64,000 nucleotides of DNA from Nocardia sp. NBC_01730. GTDB taxonomy: Bacteria; Actinomycetota; Actinomycetes; Mycobacteriales; Mycobacteriaceae. Location of the stretch: NCBI RefSeq assembly GCF_035920445.1, contig NZ_CP109162.1, forward strand, positions 6,014,001-6,078,000, given 5' to 3'. The notes under the pieces are model-generated. The model was not told the DNA's origin. It made no database searches and worked only from the letters and a program-made list of their open reading frames with translations. Every line of letters starts with the position of its first letter. Position 1 is the first letter of the stretch. Shown here one piece after another: positions 47,737-56,651 of this stretch. The position numbers and the translations under genes were made by a program.

Positions 47737-48408
47737 ATGACCGAATCGGCCACCAGCGCACGCCAACTCCCTCGTGGCAGGCACGGCCTGCCGCGGGAGC
47801 TGGTGATCGCTTCGCAGCGCGAGCGGATTCTGATCGCGACAGCGCAGGCGATGGCCGAAAATGGCTATGTCGGAACGTCGGTCGCGGCGATCCTGAAACG
47901 CGCGGGGGTGTCCAGAGAGACTTTCTACGAGCAATTCCGTTCCAAGGAGCACTGTTTCGACGCGGCATACGAGCGTGCCGTACAGATGCTGCTCGACCGC
48001 ATCGCCGACGCGACCGGGGGAGAAGAGGATTCCGCAGCGCCGGGGGAGCAGGATGCCATGGCGCGAATGGACCGGATCTTCCGCGCCTATCTCCAACATC
48101 TGATCGACGACCCGGCCAGCGCGCGGCTGTTCTTGGTCGAAGTCTTCGCGGTGGGGTCCGCGGCGATCTCGCGCCGGGCCCAGCTCCAGGAGCTGTTCGT
48201 CGGCTTGATCGCCGGGGTGCTCGACGCGCGGACCGAGCAGCAGCGCTTCGCCTGTCAGGCGCTTGCCGCCGCGATCGGCTCGATGGTCACCGCTCGGATC
48301 GCGGCTGGTGATCCGGACGGTCTGCTGGCGCTGCGGGAACCTCTGCTGAACCTGGTGCGTGGAGGTGGCGAGCTGTACGGGTGCGCAGTGGTCGATCATG
48401 CGCCCTGA
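47737..48408 (+). CDS. TetR/AcrR-family regulator
   Basis: A 223-residue regulator with an N-terminal helix-turn-helix: RERILIATAQAMAENGYVGT, VAAILKRAGVSRETFYEQF and KEHCFDAAYE, the classical TetR signature. The C-terminal ligand-binding helices (ARLFLVEVFAVGSAAISRR) follow. The ATG follows CCGGAG. The longer frame upstream to 46453 overlaps other genes and is not used. It is divergent from the SDR gene and is a likely regulator of it. Confidence 0.9.
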   Translation: MTESATSARQLPRGRHGLPRELVIASQRERILIATAQAMAENGYVGTSVAAILKRAGVSRETFYEQFRSKEHCFDAAYERAVQMLLDRIADATGGEEDSAAPGEQDAMARMDRIFRAYLQHLIDDPASARLFLVEVFAVGSAAISRRAQLQELFVGLIAGVLDARTEQQRFACQALAAAIGSMVTARIAAGDPDGLLALREPLLNLVRGGGELYGCAVVDHAP

Positions 48409-48437
48409 CGGAGTCCGTCCGGCCCCAGGGCGAGTGA

Positions 48438-48953
48438 TCAGGCAAGGGTCCTGGCAGCGACCGGACGGTCCGTGCGGGCGGCCGACAGCGACAGCGCGCG
48501 CAAGGCGCAGAGCCAGCCGATGCCGCCCAGAACCATGCGCGGGTAGTTCAACGCAGTCCACAACTCGACGAACGACTCGACGCGATCGGGTGTCCACTCG
48601 GCGCCGCCGGACTGGAACAGCAGCATCTGGGTCGCGAAGTAGCCGTAGGTTGTTGCGGAGTAGCAGGCCATGGTCGCGGCGCCCGCGATCCACCAGCGCC
48701 GGAAGGGGCCTGGCGTGCGCCACGCGAAGAACAGATTGATCAGCGACAGCAGCGTAACCACGGGCGAGACGAACGGCCAGAAGGCCCGCCCCGCCCGCTT
48801 GAAGCCGGATTCCGCCATCGCGGTGAGTACCTGGTCGGGCGGGGCATCCTCCCACAGCGGGATGATGCTGAGCTTCTCGTACCATCCGGCGCCGAACTGG
48901 ATACTGACGAAGATCACCAGCAGCCACAGCAGGATCGCGCGTCTTGGGGTCAT
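48438..48953 (-). CDS. Four-helix membrane protein (DUF1772-like)
   Basis: A 171-residue protein of four transmembrane helices: ILLWLLVIFVSIQFGAGWYEKL, then VSPVVTLLSLINLFFAW, an intermediate helix and the C-terminal LGGIGWLCALRAL. The GAGWYEKL segment and layout resemble DUF1772/anthrone-oxygenase-like proteins; the assignment is tentative. It is divergent from a MarR gene across palindromes, so MarR control is likely. Confidence 0.65.
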   Translation of the reverse strand: MTPRRAILLWLLVIFVSIQFGAGWYEKLSIIPLWEDAPPDQVLTAMAESGFKRAGRAFWPFVSPVVTLLSLINLFFAWRTPGPFRRWWIAGAATMACYSATTYGYFATQMLLFQSGGAEWTPDRVESFVELWTALNYPRMVLGGIGWLCALRALSLSAARTDRPVAARTLA

Positions 48954-48978
48954 GGGTCCGAACTCCTGACTTCACGTT

Positions 48979-49014
48979 TTCTCTATACAAGAGATTCTCT
49001 ATTTCAGAGAGAAT
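48979..49014. promoter_or_regulatory. Candidate MarR operator palindromes
   Basis: ATTCTCT (48994-49000) and AGAGAAT (49008-49014) form an inverted repeat. A second, overlapping repeat is TCTCT (48980-48984) with AGAGA (48990-48994). They lie between the divergent membrane-protein and MarR genes. Confidence 0.6.
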
Positions 49015-49032
49015 AGAAGGGAGTGCAGTGCG

Positions 49033-49509
49033 GTGACATCGGGGAAAACCCGGAGTGCGGCCCTGAATTCGTTGCAGAACGAGCTTCGGGTGCAGGCGAC
49101 CCGTACCGTCATGTTCCACTCGACGGTGGCGGCGCGGCTCGGCATCACGCTGACCGATCTCAGCTGTCTCAATATTCTCGGCGTCGATGGGCCGCAGACT
49201 CCGGGCAGATTGGCCGATCGCATCGGGATCACCCGAGGTGGCGCGGTAACCGCCCTGATCGACCGACTCGAACGCGCAGGTTACGTTCGGCGCGAACGCG
49301 ATCCTGACGACCGGCGTCGCGTTCTCGTCGCGCTCGACGAGGCCAGCGCCACGGTCGCGCCGCTGTTCTCTGGCCTGGGTACAGCGATCAGCGAACATCT
49401 CGACGGGTACGACACCGCCGAGATCGAGCTGCTGACACGGTTCGTCGCCGGGGTCAACGGCCGCGTTGCCCAGGCAACCGATCGGCTGCGATCTGCGCAA
49501 ACTCCGTGA
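49033..49509 (+). CDS. MarR-family transcriptional regulator
   Basis: A 158-residue winged-helix regulator: LTDLSCLNILGVDGPQTPG, RLADRIGITRGGAVTALIDR (recognition helix), LERAGYVRRERDPDDRRRV (wing). The last 56 bases overlap, on the opposite strand, the 3' end of the GDT1-type transporter gene. The GTG start is used. It probably represses itself and the divergent membrane-protein gene through the palindromes at 48979-49014. Confidence 0.88.
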   Translation: MTSGKTRSAALNSLQNELRVQATRTVMFHSTVAARLGITLTDLSCLNILGVDGPQTPGRLADRIGITRGGAVTALIDRLERAGYVRRERDPDDRRRVLVALDEASATVAPLFSGLGTAISEHLDGYDTAEIELLTRFVAGVNGRVAQATDRLRSAQTP

Positions 49510-50209
49510 TCGTCCCCAGTTCGCCGACTCGGGACTGTTGGCCTGCGATCGCCCTGCGAGTCAGTAGCACTCCGATGGCCACTGCTGGTACGGCAATGGC
49601 CACGGCTGCGACGATCAGCCCCTCCACGGCCGGTACTGCCGCTCCGAGCAGGGTTGTCGCGCCGAAGTAGAGGAACAGCAAGCCCGACCCGACGCCGATG
49701 GCACGCTCGGGAAGATGCTTGCCGACCAGGATGCCGACCGCGATGGCGAGCGCGTCGGCGGCGACCATACCGATGGTCGAGCCGAGCCACACGCCGACCC
49801 AGTCGTAGTCGGTGGCCAGCGCGGCGGTGGCGAACATGGTCCGGTCGCCCAACTCGGCGAGCAGGAACGCGGAGAGCACCACGAAGAACGGCGCGGTGCT
49901 GGTCCGCTGGGTCTTCGGCTCGGGTTCGTCGTCCGCGGCGGCGCCGAAGTGCTCGCGTAGCGTCCACAGGCCGACGGCAAGGAAGGTCATCGCGGCGATC
50001 AATGAGATCGCCCTCGTAGGCAGTGCTGCGCCGAGGAAGTAACCGACGCCGACCGAGATCAGGTGCACCGCGGCGGTGGCCGTCGCGATGCCGCCGAGCA
50101 CCACCCACCAGCGATAGCGCATTGCGAACGTCAGCGCCATCAGCTGGGATTTGTCGCCCAACTCGGCAAGAAAGACGATGCCGATACTCAGCAATACGGT
50201 GGCGATCAT
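49454..50209 (-). CDS. TMEM165/GDT1 (UPF0016) family manganese exporter
   Basis: A 251-residue membrane protein with six to seven helices and the two signature motifs ELGDKS (in the first half) and ELGDRT (in the second), which bind the ion. Bacterial members such as MneA/Mnx export Mn2+ (or move Ca2+). The ATG at 50207-50209 starts MIATVLLSIGIVFLAELGD. Frame upstream covers the riboswitch and is not coding. A yybP-ykoY riboswitch lies in its leader. The 3' end overlaps the convergent MarR gene by 56 bases. Confidence 0.92.
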   Translation of the reverse strand: MIATVLLSIGIVFLAELGDKSQLMALTFAMRYRWWVVLGGIATATAAVHLISVGVGYFLGAALPTRAISLIAAMTFLAVGLWTLREHFGAAADDEPEPKTQRTSTAPFFVVLSAFLLAELGDRTMFATAALATDYDWVGVWLGSTIGMVAADALAIAVGILVGKHLPERAIGVGSGLLFLYFGATTLLGAAVPAVEGLIVAAVAIAVPAVAIGVLLTRRAIAGQQSRVGELGTITEFAQIAADRLPGQRGR

Positions 50210-50225
50210 GTTGGCGGCTCCCGAG

Positions 50226-50395
50226 TCTTCGGCCTGTCGGTCGGAGTTCTCGGTCTTCCTCCGGCCGACAACGAAATGGTTGTCCAGGCCGAAGGTCTCG
50301 CCCACCGATCGAATGCCGGTTCACGCAACCGGACCCTGCCTAGGTGGGGCAGTGGGTCAGTATGTCGACTGCGTGATTGGGGGCTACTCCCCTTC
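50226..50395 (-). ncRNA. yybP-ykoY (Mn2+) riboswitch with expression platform
   Basis: In the leader of the GDT1-type gene, reading leftward, the hallmark GGGGAGTAGC (from 50392) is followed about 90 bases later by GGGCGAGACC (50303-50294), the two conserved ends of the Mn2+-sensing yybP-ykoY aptamer. Downstream, CAGGCCGAAG (50285-50294 in plus coordinates) can pair perfectly with CTTCGGCCTG (50227-50236). The competing hairpin GGCCGACAAC/GTTGTC-GGCC (50263-50290) shares 50285-50290, so two mutually exclusive folds are possible. This motif regulates Mn exporters, which fits the gene. Confidence 0.85.
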
Positions 50396-50502
50396 GCTGC
50401 TATCGACCCTACCCGGCCGGAGTGGCGTTGCCAAGTTGTTGTAATCGAAAGCGCAATGCGCGCAATAAGTTTGGCGATCCACGGCGAAAGTTTCGGTTAC
50501 CC

Positions 50503-51030
50503 TCATGCGGCGAGAAGCATAGCCAGAACCGCGGTGTCGGGATCACTGATCGGGTCGAGGCCGACCCGGCTGACCAGCGAGGTGACCGTGCCGTCGGATT
50601 CCGTCTCGGCCCAAGCGGCGCGGTGCTCCAGTCCGAGATGCGGGACGCCGGGCAGCAGGACGCAGCCGGATGCCACGCCCATGCACTCGGGCAGCGACGG
50701 GCGGGTTTCGGACGGTGGATGCAGCATCAGGAGGGCGGCCGGTACATGCTCGGCAAACCTCCCCGGCTCCAGGGCTTCCGCGCCGAGCACGGGACCTTCG
50801 GCCAGCACCAGTCCGACCGTGCCGGGTGCTGGATCGTCCGGCAGCTCCTCGCGCACCCCGAAGACCGTCGAGGTCGCCAGCAATCCTGGCAGCGTGGCCA
50901 CGCGCACGGCCAGTACGAGCACCTGCGCCCATTCCTTGGTGGTGTCCGGCCAGCGGCCGGAGATGACGAAACCCCGCAATGATCCGCGCGAGTGGAACGG
51001 CGTGATGCCGATCGGTTCGTTGGTGCGCAT
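50503..51030 (-). CDS. Conserved hypothetical protein
   Basis: A 175-residue soluble protein with no signal peptide or membrane helix. Visible features are an N-terminal RTNEPIGITPFHSRGSLRGF, a hydrophobic helix (WAQVLVLAVRVATLPGLLA) and a C-terminal VSRVGLDPISDPDTAVLAML. I do not recognise a family. The ATG at 51028-51030 has GGGAGG six bases upstream. It is alone on the minus strand between sodA and the riboswitch. Confidence 0.6.
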   Translation of the reverse strand: MRTNEPIGITPFHSRGSLRGFVISGRWPDTTKEWAQVLVLAVRVATLPGLLATSTVFGVREELPDDPAPGTVGLVLAEGPVLGAEALEPGRFAEHVPAALLMLHPPSETRPSLPECMGVASGCVLLPGVPHLGLEHRAAWAETESDGTVTSLVSRVGLDPISDPDTAVLAMLLAA

Positions 51031-51274
51031 TTCTGCCTCCCGTCGTGACACCGGGGGCGGCCTTGCCCGTCGTCTTTACTGTGGATCCCGAATATGAACC
51101 ACAAGTCACCTGGCACACAAGTACCAAAGAGTGCCAGTCGGACGGTAGGCGGCGGCGCCGAGGAGCGATCCTGCTGCACACCGGACGGATTCGACCCATG
51201 CCCGGCCGAACCCTAACGGTCGGAGGCCGGGCGTGTGCTCCGCAGACGCCGGTGCGGGCGCCGAACACAGAACA

Positions 51275-51319
51275 GGTCCGCGAACCCGAGCCGCGCGCGG
51301 CGCGGCGGATTCGCGGACC
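51275..51319 (-). terminator. Hairpin downstream of sodA
   Basis: GGTCCGCGAA (51275-51284) and TTCGCGGACC (51310-51319) pair around a GC-rich interior, 20 bases after the sodA stop. The rest of the 309-bp space between sodA and the hypothetical gene holds nothing recognised. Confidence 0.75.
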
Positions 51320-51339
51320 CGATGCCGGAGCCGAATGGC

Positions 51340-51963
51340 TCAGCCGAAGATGAGGCCCTTGGCCTGGGTGGTCGCCTTGGCGAAGCGATCCTGGACGTCG
51401 GCCCAGTTGACGACGTTCCAGAACGCGGTGACGTAGTCCGCCTTGACGTTCTTGTACTGCAGGTAGAAGGCGTGCTCCCACATGTCGACCTGCAGCAGAG
51501 GGATGATGCCGAGCGGGACGTTGGCCTGCTGGTCGTAGAGCTGGAAGGTCAGCAGCTTCTGGCCGAGGGTATCGAAGCCGAGCACGGCCCAGCCGGAGCC
51601 CTGCAGACCGTTGGCCGCGGCGGAGAACTGCGCGCGGAACCTGTCGAACGACCCGAACTGGTCGTCGATCGCCGCGGCGAGCTCGCCGACCGGCTTGTCA
51701 CCGCCGTTGGGGGAGAGGTTCTTCCACCAGATGGAGTGGTTGACATGCCCACCCAGGTGGAACGCGAGATTCTTCTCGTGCAGGAAGATCGCGCCGTGAT
51801 CGCCCGCCTCGCGGGCGGCTTCCAACTTCTCCAACGCGGTGTTCACACCCGCGACGTAAGCGGCGTGGTGCTTGGAATGATGAATCTCGTTGATCTGCCC
51901 GGAGATGTGGGGCTCCAGGGCGCTGTAGTCGTAATCCAGATCTGGCAGCGTGTACTCAGCCAC
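51340..51963 (-). CDS. sodA: Superoxide dismutase (Mn/Fe family), Mn-type active site
   Basis: A 207-residue superoxide dismutase converting superoxide to oxygen and hydrogen peroxide. Metal ligands are visible: His in [10 protein letters not shown], His in HLGGHVNHS, Asp in LLQVDMWEH and His in the same motif. At the position where the iron enzyme of M. tuberculosis has His145 (YDHQ), this protein has Gln ([10 protein letters not shown]), the residue found in Mn-using mycobacterial SODs. No signal peptide is present, but such enzymes can be exported. The GTG start follows GGAAGG. A GC-rich hairpin follows the stop. Confidence 0.95.
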   Translation of the reverse strand: MAEYTLPDLDYDYSALEPHISGQINEIHHSKHHAAYVAGVNTALEKLEAAREAGDHGAIFLHEKNLAFHLGGHVNHSIWWKNLSPNGGDKPVGELAAAIDDQFGSFDRFRAQFSAAANGLQGSGWAVLGFDTLGQKLLTFQLYDQQANVPLGIIPLLQVDMWEHAFYLQYKNVKADYVTAFWNVVNWADVQDRFAKATTQAKGLIFG

Positions 51964-52151
51964 GATGTCCCTTCCTAGTCGGGCTGGATGTGCACGGAGT
52001 TCCGAGCACACCCAGCCATCATTCGTACACCCGATCGGTTCCAACCTGGCCTGACGCCCCCGCATTCCGGTGACGCCACGCAGTAGGCGAGTCGCGCACC
52101 GTCACAGCACGAACATCGGCACCACAGGAACCGCACGCGTAGCATCGAACC

Positions 52152-52877
<726 letters not shown>

Positions 52878-52900
52878 CGTTCCGCAATCAGGAAAACGAA

Positions 52901-52933
52901 AACCGCCCTTGCGATCAGGCCGGATGGGCGGTT
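52901..52933. terminator. Hairpin between msrA and the convergent hypothetical gene
   Basis: AACCGCCC (52901-52908) and GGGCGGTT (52926-52933) form an 8-bp stem with a 17-base loop; A-rich sequence precedes it. Confidence 0.6.
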
Positions 52934-52945
52934 CGGCGTCGGCTG

Positions 52946-53557
52946 TTACAGCGGAGGAGCGATGCCGGGGCGGGTTGCCCGCGGGTCGCCCGCATCGTGC
53001 GCTTTCCACCAGCGCGCGCCGCCCTCGATGAAATCCGGCAGCGGGATTTCTTTGCCCCGCGAATCGTGAATGGCGATGTCGTCGAACCACACCCGCACGT
53101 CGAGCTCGCGCGGATCGATGCCCTCTTCCTGAGAGAACTCCAGCACATGGGTGGAGCTGTGGTCGTCGATCTCGGTATCGAAGCTGAGCAGCTCACTCCA
53201 CAGGGCCCAGCCACTGTCGTCGAGGTCGATGAACTCCCAGCCGTGCAGCCGCCCGCCGCCGAAGCTGCGGATTGCCTCGCCGAGGCCGTCCAGTTGCAGC
53301 GGCAGCACCCGTGGTTCCATATCGTCCCAGTGCTGCGCGCGCAGTGACGCGGCGACCCTGCTCACGCCGGTGAATACCACCCGGACCCGGTAATCGTCGG
53401 ATGCCGTTCCCTTCTCCGGAAGCGTCAGCACCTCGAGGTCGAGGTGTAGCTGATTGGTCGCCTCGTCTACCGCGAGGCCGAGGCACGCGGCCTCGGACAA
53501 CGCGACATTGAGGCCCGCTGTGTCCATTCCGCCGAGTAGCCCCCTGCTCACGTCCAT
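52946..53557 (-). CDS. Conserved hypothetical soluble protein
   Basis: A 203-residue acidic protein without signal peptide or membrane helix. It contains a repeated strand pattern (LHLDLEVLTLPEKG, YRVRVVFTGVSRVAASLR, HVLEFSQEEGIDPRELDVRVWF), consistent with a beta-sandwich. I do not recognise a family. It is convergent with msrA. No operon partner is seen. Confidence 0.6.
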   Translation of the reverse strand: MDVSRGLLGGMDTAGLNVALSEAACLGLAVDEATNQLHLDLEVLTLPEKGTASDDYRVRVVFTGVSRVAASLRAQHWDDMEPRVLPLQLDGLGEAIRSFGGGRLHGWEFIDLDDSGWALWSELLSFDTEIDDHSSTHVLEFSQEEGIDPRELDVRVWFDDIAIHDSRGKEIPLPDFIEGGARWWKAHDAGDPRATRPGIAPPL

Positions 53558-53566
53558 GTCTTCAGG

Positions 53567-53842
53567 CTACCGACCGCCACTGCCTGTGCCGGGTATTTCA
53601 TATTCTCGTCGGTTTCGCGTTCTGCATGGAACCGAAAGCGGCCCGGCGCCGTCCAAGTAAGTATCGGAGCCTCCATCGCTGCAGGTTCCGAGGTGGGTGA
53701 CGAATGGCCGCTCCGGGATGGATACGGAGGGGAGTCCCGGATCGGTCGTTCGGATCACTCGCTTCACCAGGGCACCCTGGTGCACCTGGAGCCGCAGCTC
53801 CGGGGCGGACGGTCGGTAACCGATCAGTTGCTTGATAGCCAC
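53567..53842 (-). CDS. Possible small hypothetical protein
   Basis: A 91-residue frame, MAIKQLIGYRPSAPELRLQV. It has no recognised domain and its codon pattern is only partly gene-like. The DnaA-box cluster lies directly upstream of its ATG. It could be a true small gene or chance; the DNA-box location does not decide it. Confidence 0.3.
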   Translation of the reverse strand: MAIKQLIGYRPSAPELRLQVHQGALVKRVIRTTDPGLPSVSIPERPFVTHLGTCSDGGSDTYLDGAGPLSVPCRTRNRREYEIPGTGSGGR

Positions 53843-53876
53843 AGACTGTCGGTGTGTTCTGCCCGATAGTTGGACC

Positions 53877-53906
53877 TGTGGATCAAGTTGTGGATTATGT
53901 GGATAA
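53877..53906. other. Cluster of DnaA-box-like sequences
   Basis: Three TGTGGAT words in 30 bases: 53877-53883, 53889-53895 and 53898-53906, the last being TGTGGATAA, the exact complement of the DnaA box TTATCCACA. The rest of the 500-bp intergenic stretch (53558-54057) has no convincing gene. No dnaA or dnaN is nearby, so this is not oriC. Confidence 0.6.
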
Positions 53907-54057
53907 CTTCGACCGACCTATGCACAACCAGCATCGCAGCGAGGGCGCGGTCACGTTCCGGAAGGCAAACCATACCTGATGTCGCGGGTCGCGGTCGAGT
54001 CTCCCGCCCCGCCCCGGAACTGCACGTCAGCCCGCCGCCCATGGCAGGATCGAAACT

Positions 54058-54429
54058 GTGACGAGCCCCCACGTTCTGTCGGTCGCGGTGGAGGACGTGC
54101 CCGCCGATTTCGACGGCAGCGTGCCCGCGTCGGCCGACACTCCGCGACCGATCCTGCTCGACGTCCGCGAGGATGACGAGTGGCAGCTCGGGCACGCGCC
54201 AGGCGCGATCCACATCCCGATGGTCGACGTGCCCGCCCGGCTCGACGAGCTGGAGTACGACGTCGATCTCTACGTTGTCTGCAGGCAAGGCGGCCGGTCG
54301 CTCCAGGTGGTCGAATACCTCACGCACGTCGGCTTCGACGCCATCCAGGTTTGCGGTGGCATGGTTGCGTGGCAGCACGCGGGACGCCCCCTGGTCGCGG
54401 ATGGCGACCACCAGGCGAAGATCTACTGA
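54058..54429 (+). CDS. Rhodanese-like domain protein
   Basis: A 123-residue single rhodanese domain: LLDVREDDEWQLGHAPGAI, VDLYVVCRQGGRSLQVVEY with catalytic Cys in CRQGGRS, and the C-terminal GGMVAWQHAGRPL. It transfers sulfane sulfur; the acceptor is unknown. GTG start at 54058, close to a possible -10 sequence, so perhaps leaderless. It is 19 bp upstream of the DUF4328 gene and probably in one operon with it and the GDPD gene. Confidence 0.9.
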   Translation: MTSPHVLSVAVEDVPADFDGSVPASADTPRPILLDVREDDEWQLGHAPGAIHIPMVDVPARLDELEYDVDLYVVCRQGGRSLQVVEYLTHVGFDAIQVCGGMVAWQHAGRPLVADGDHQAKIY

Positions 54430-54448
54430 CGAAAGAACGAGGTGCGCG

Positions 54449-55513
54449 GTGACTACGGTGGTGCAACCTTGTGCGCGCTGCGGCGCGCGCTGGGCCGTGC
54501 AAGGGGCGCCGATGCACTGGTGCCCGCGCTGCCGCGGCGTGCTGCTCTCGCCCGCGCCGATCGACGCTCCCACCGACCGGCGCAACTACCGATGGGTGGC
54601 GCGCAGACCCGACCAACGCGGGCGCAGGGCGCAACCCGGGCGCTCCGCAGCTCGGACGGAGACGCCCCGCTACACGCAGCCCCCGCGCTGGGGACTGATC
54701 GACCCGCCGGCGCAGGCCATTACCGCACCGTCGCGCCGGTTCGGCTTGCTGACGGACTCGGTGACCAAACTGCTTGTCGCGACCGCGGTCGTGTTCGCCG
54801 TCGGCACGGTGGCCGAGCTTGTGCGCTATCTGATCCTGCTGCGTAACCGGACCCGCCTGATTCATCCCGCCGTGCTGTTCTGCTCCGACGCGTTTGTCAT
54901 CGGCTCCGCCGTGCTCGCGCTGGTGCTCGCGCTGGTGACGGCGGTGGCCGTGCTCGGCTGGCTGATCGAAACCAGGCGGGCGGCCTACGCGGAGGCCGGT
55001 CGGCGCGACCCGCGCTCATGGCGAGCGCTCGCGCTCGGGTGCCTCGTTCCGGTGGTCAACCTGCTGTGGCCGGGGATCTTCCTCACCGAGGTCGTCGCGC
55101 GGCGCGGTGATCCGCGCGCCATCCGCGCGGTTCGGATCTGGTGGGTGACCTGGGTGTTCGGTGGTGTCGTCGCGATGGCCGCACTGCTGTGGCGAACTGC
55201 GGATTCGCTGCAGGCCAAGGCGGACGGGGTGATGTTCACCGCGTTCACCGACGCAGTCGCAGTCGCCGTCGCGTTGCTGACCCTGTGGGTGCTGCGCACA
55301 ATCGATGGGCATGATCTGCTCGGTCGCGGCCGGACCACGCGCCGATGGTTGATCGCGGTCGATCCCGCCGTGCCGGTGATCGAGCCGGTGCATCCCGGCG
55401 GCGTGGACCGCGAAGCCGACACCGCGCGAGCCGAGGCAACCGACGCGCCCGTGGAAGCGGACGAGGACAACGGTGCTGTGGACCGTGAGCAGGAGGAGGT
55501 TGTGTCCAAGTGA
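54449..55513 (+). CDS. DUF4328 membrane protein with N-terminal zinc ribbon
   Basis: A 354-residue protein. The N-terminus has a zinc-ribbon pattern (PCARCGARWAVQ ... HWCPRCRG, two CxxC pairs), then a basic proline-rich linker and four or more transmembrane helices with the DUF4328 layout (WRALALGCLVPVVNLLWPGIFL). The C-terminal tail is acidic. Function unknown. GTG start at 54449 with CGAGG upstream. It overlaps the GDPD gene by four bases (GTGA). Confidence 0.8.
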   Translation: MTTVVQPCARCGARWAVQGAPMHWCPRCRGVLLSPAPIDAPTDRRNYRWVARRPDQRGRRAQPGRSAARTETPRYTQPPRWGLIDPPAQAITAPSRRFGLLTDSVTKLLVATAVVFAVGTVAELVRYLILLRNRTRLIHPAVLFCSDAFVIGSAVLALVLALVTAVAVLGWLIETRRAAYAEAGRRDPRSWRALALGCLVPVVNLLWPGIFLTEVVARRGDPRAIRAVRIWWVTWVFGGVVAMAALLWRTADSLQAKADGVMFTAFTDAVAVAVALLTLWVLRTIDGHDLLGRGRTTRRWLIAVDPAVPVIEPVHPGGVDREADTARAEATDAPVEADEDNGAVDREQEEVVSK

Positions 55514-56277
55514 GCCAGGGCAATCGCGCGCCGTTCGTCGTCGCGCATCGAGGCGCCTCGGCGGCGCGCCCCGAGCACACGCTCGCGGCCTACGAGCTGG
55601 CGCTCCAGGAGGGCGCCGACGGCGTCGAATGCGACGTCCGGCTGACCCGTGACGGACATCTGGTGTGCGTGCACGACCGCACCGTGGACCGGACCTCCTC
55701 GGGCACTGGGCTGGTCAGCGATATGACCCTGGCCGAACTCCAGGCGCTCGACTTCGGCGGTGGCGGCGAGCGCGCCACGGTGCTGACCCTCAGCGAGCTG
55801 ATCGGCCTGGTGCTGGACTGGCGCAGCAGGCCGACGAAGTTGTTCATCGAGACCAAGCACCCGGTCCGTTACGGGGCGCTGGTGGAGAACAAGGTGCTCG
55901 CCGAACTTCAGCGATTCGGCATCGCCACTCCCGCCTCGGCCGCCCATTCCCGCGCCGTGGTCATGTCCTTCGCGGCCACCGCGGTCTGGCGGATCCGCCG
56001 CGCCGCGCCGCTGCTGCCCACCGTGCTGCTCGGCGAATCGTCGCGCTACCTGGGTGGATCGGCCGCCACGACGGTCGGCGCGACCGCCGTAGGCCCGTCG
56101 GTGAAGACGCTGCGCGAGCACCCCGACCTGGTCGACAAGGCCGCCGCCGCGGGACGCGCCACCTACTGCTGGACCGTCGACGCCCCCGTCGACGTCCAGC
56201 TGTGCGCCGACCTCGGCGTCAGCTGGATCGCCACCAACCACCCCAGACGCACCAAATCACTGCTCAGCGCCGCCTGA
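55510..56277 (+). CDS. glpQ1: Glycerophosphodiester phosphodiesterase
   Basis: A 255-residue TIM-barrel enzyme that hydrolyses glycerophosphodiesters to glycerol-3-phosphate and an alcohol. Catalytic residues are visible: AHRGASAARPEHTLAAY (His, Arg, Glu), ECDVRLTRDGHLVCVHD (Glu-Asp-His metal/catalytic set) and LFIETKHP. No signal peptide is seen. The GTG at 55510 overlaps the DUF4328 stop. In M. tuberculosis the homologue (glpQ1, Rv3842c) also neighbours the ferritin gene bfrB. Confidence 0.92.
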   Translation: MSQGNRAPFVVAHRGASAARPEHTLAAYELALQEGADGVECDVRLTRDGHLVCVHDRTVDRTSSGTGLVSDMTLAELQALDFGGGGERATVLTLSELIGLVLDWRSRPTKLFIETKHPVRYGALVENKVLAELQRFGIATPASAAHSRAVVMSFAATAVWRIRRAAPLLPTVLLGESSRYLGGSAATTVGATAVGPSVKTLREHPDLVDKAAAAGRATYCWTVDAPVDVQLCADLGVSWIATNHPRRTKSLLSAA

Positions 56278-56651
56278 ACTGGTTACACACCTGGACCGTC
56301 GCGCGTACTTCCAAAACCGACGGCTAGCGCCTCACACAATCACATCGGCGACACTCCCGTTCTGAGTGGAGCTTGTTCAGGGGCGCTGCGCCTGTCGCAA
56401 ACCGCTGGTGCCGCAGCCGCCCCCGACCGAACACACCAGATCGGCCCAACCCCCGCTTCCGAGCGCAGCGAGACCGAGCTTTGCCCCGTTCGCGGCCCGG
56501 CTCGCGTCCGAGCGGCCGACGCGTCCGCGACGAAGTCGCCAGCGTCGGTCGCTCGGACGCGAGCCATAAGGGGGCCGCGAACACGCCGCGCCCGCGCGGC
56601 CAAAAACACAGCGCTGCCAATTCAACATCTCACCCTGTAGGTTGACCCCTC
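56278..56651. other. 374-bp region holding the second palindromic element
   Basis: Between the GDPD and DUF5926 genes. It contains copy B of the dispersed palindromic element (56455-56630) and no gene. The outer parts show nothing recognised. Confidence 0.7.
56455..56630 (-). repeat. Large palindromic dispersed element, copy B
   Basis: Reverse complement of copy A at 35080-35262 with only scattered differences. The nested arms are GTTCGCGGCCC (56488-56498) with 56572-56582 and GGCTCGCGTCCGAGCG (56499-56514) with 56550-56565. The flank (GTTGAATT-like and GGCCGCGCGGGCGCGG) is also conserved. Confidence 0.85.

Noticed and set aside
53877..53906. Replication origin
   Set aside because: DnaA-box words alone are not enough. 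dnaA, dnaN, gyrB and an AT-rich unwinding region are all absent.
56324..56645. Several small frames in the palindromic elements (35 and 56 kb)
   Set aside because: The same peptides arise on both strands because the DNA is palindromic; there are no ribosome sites.
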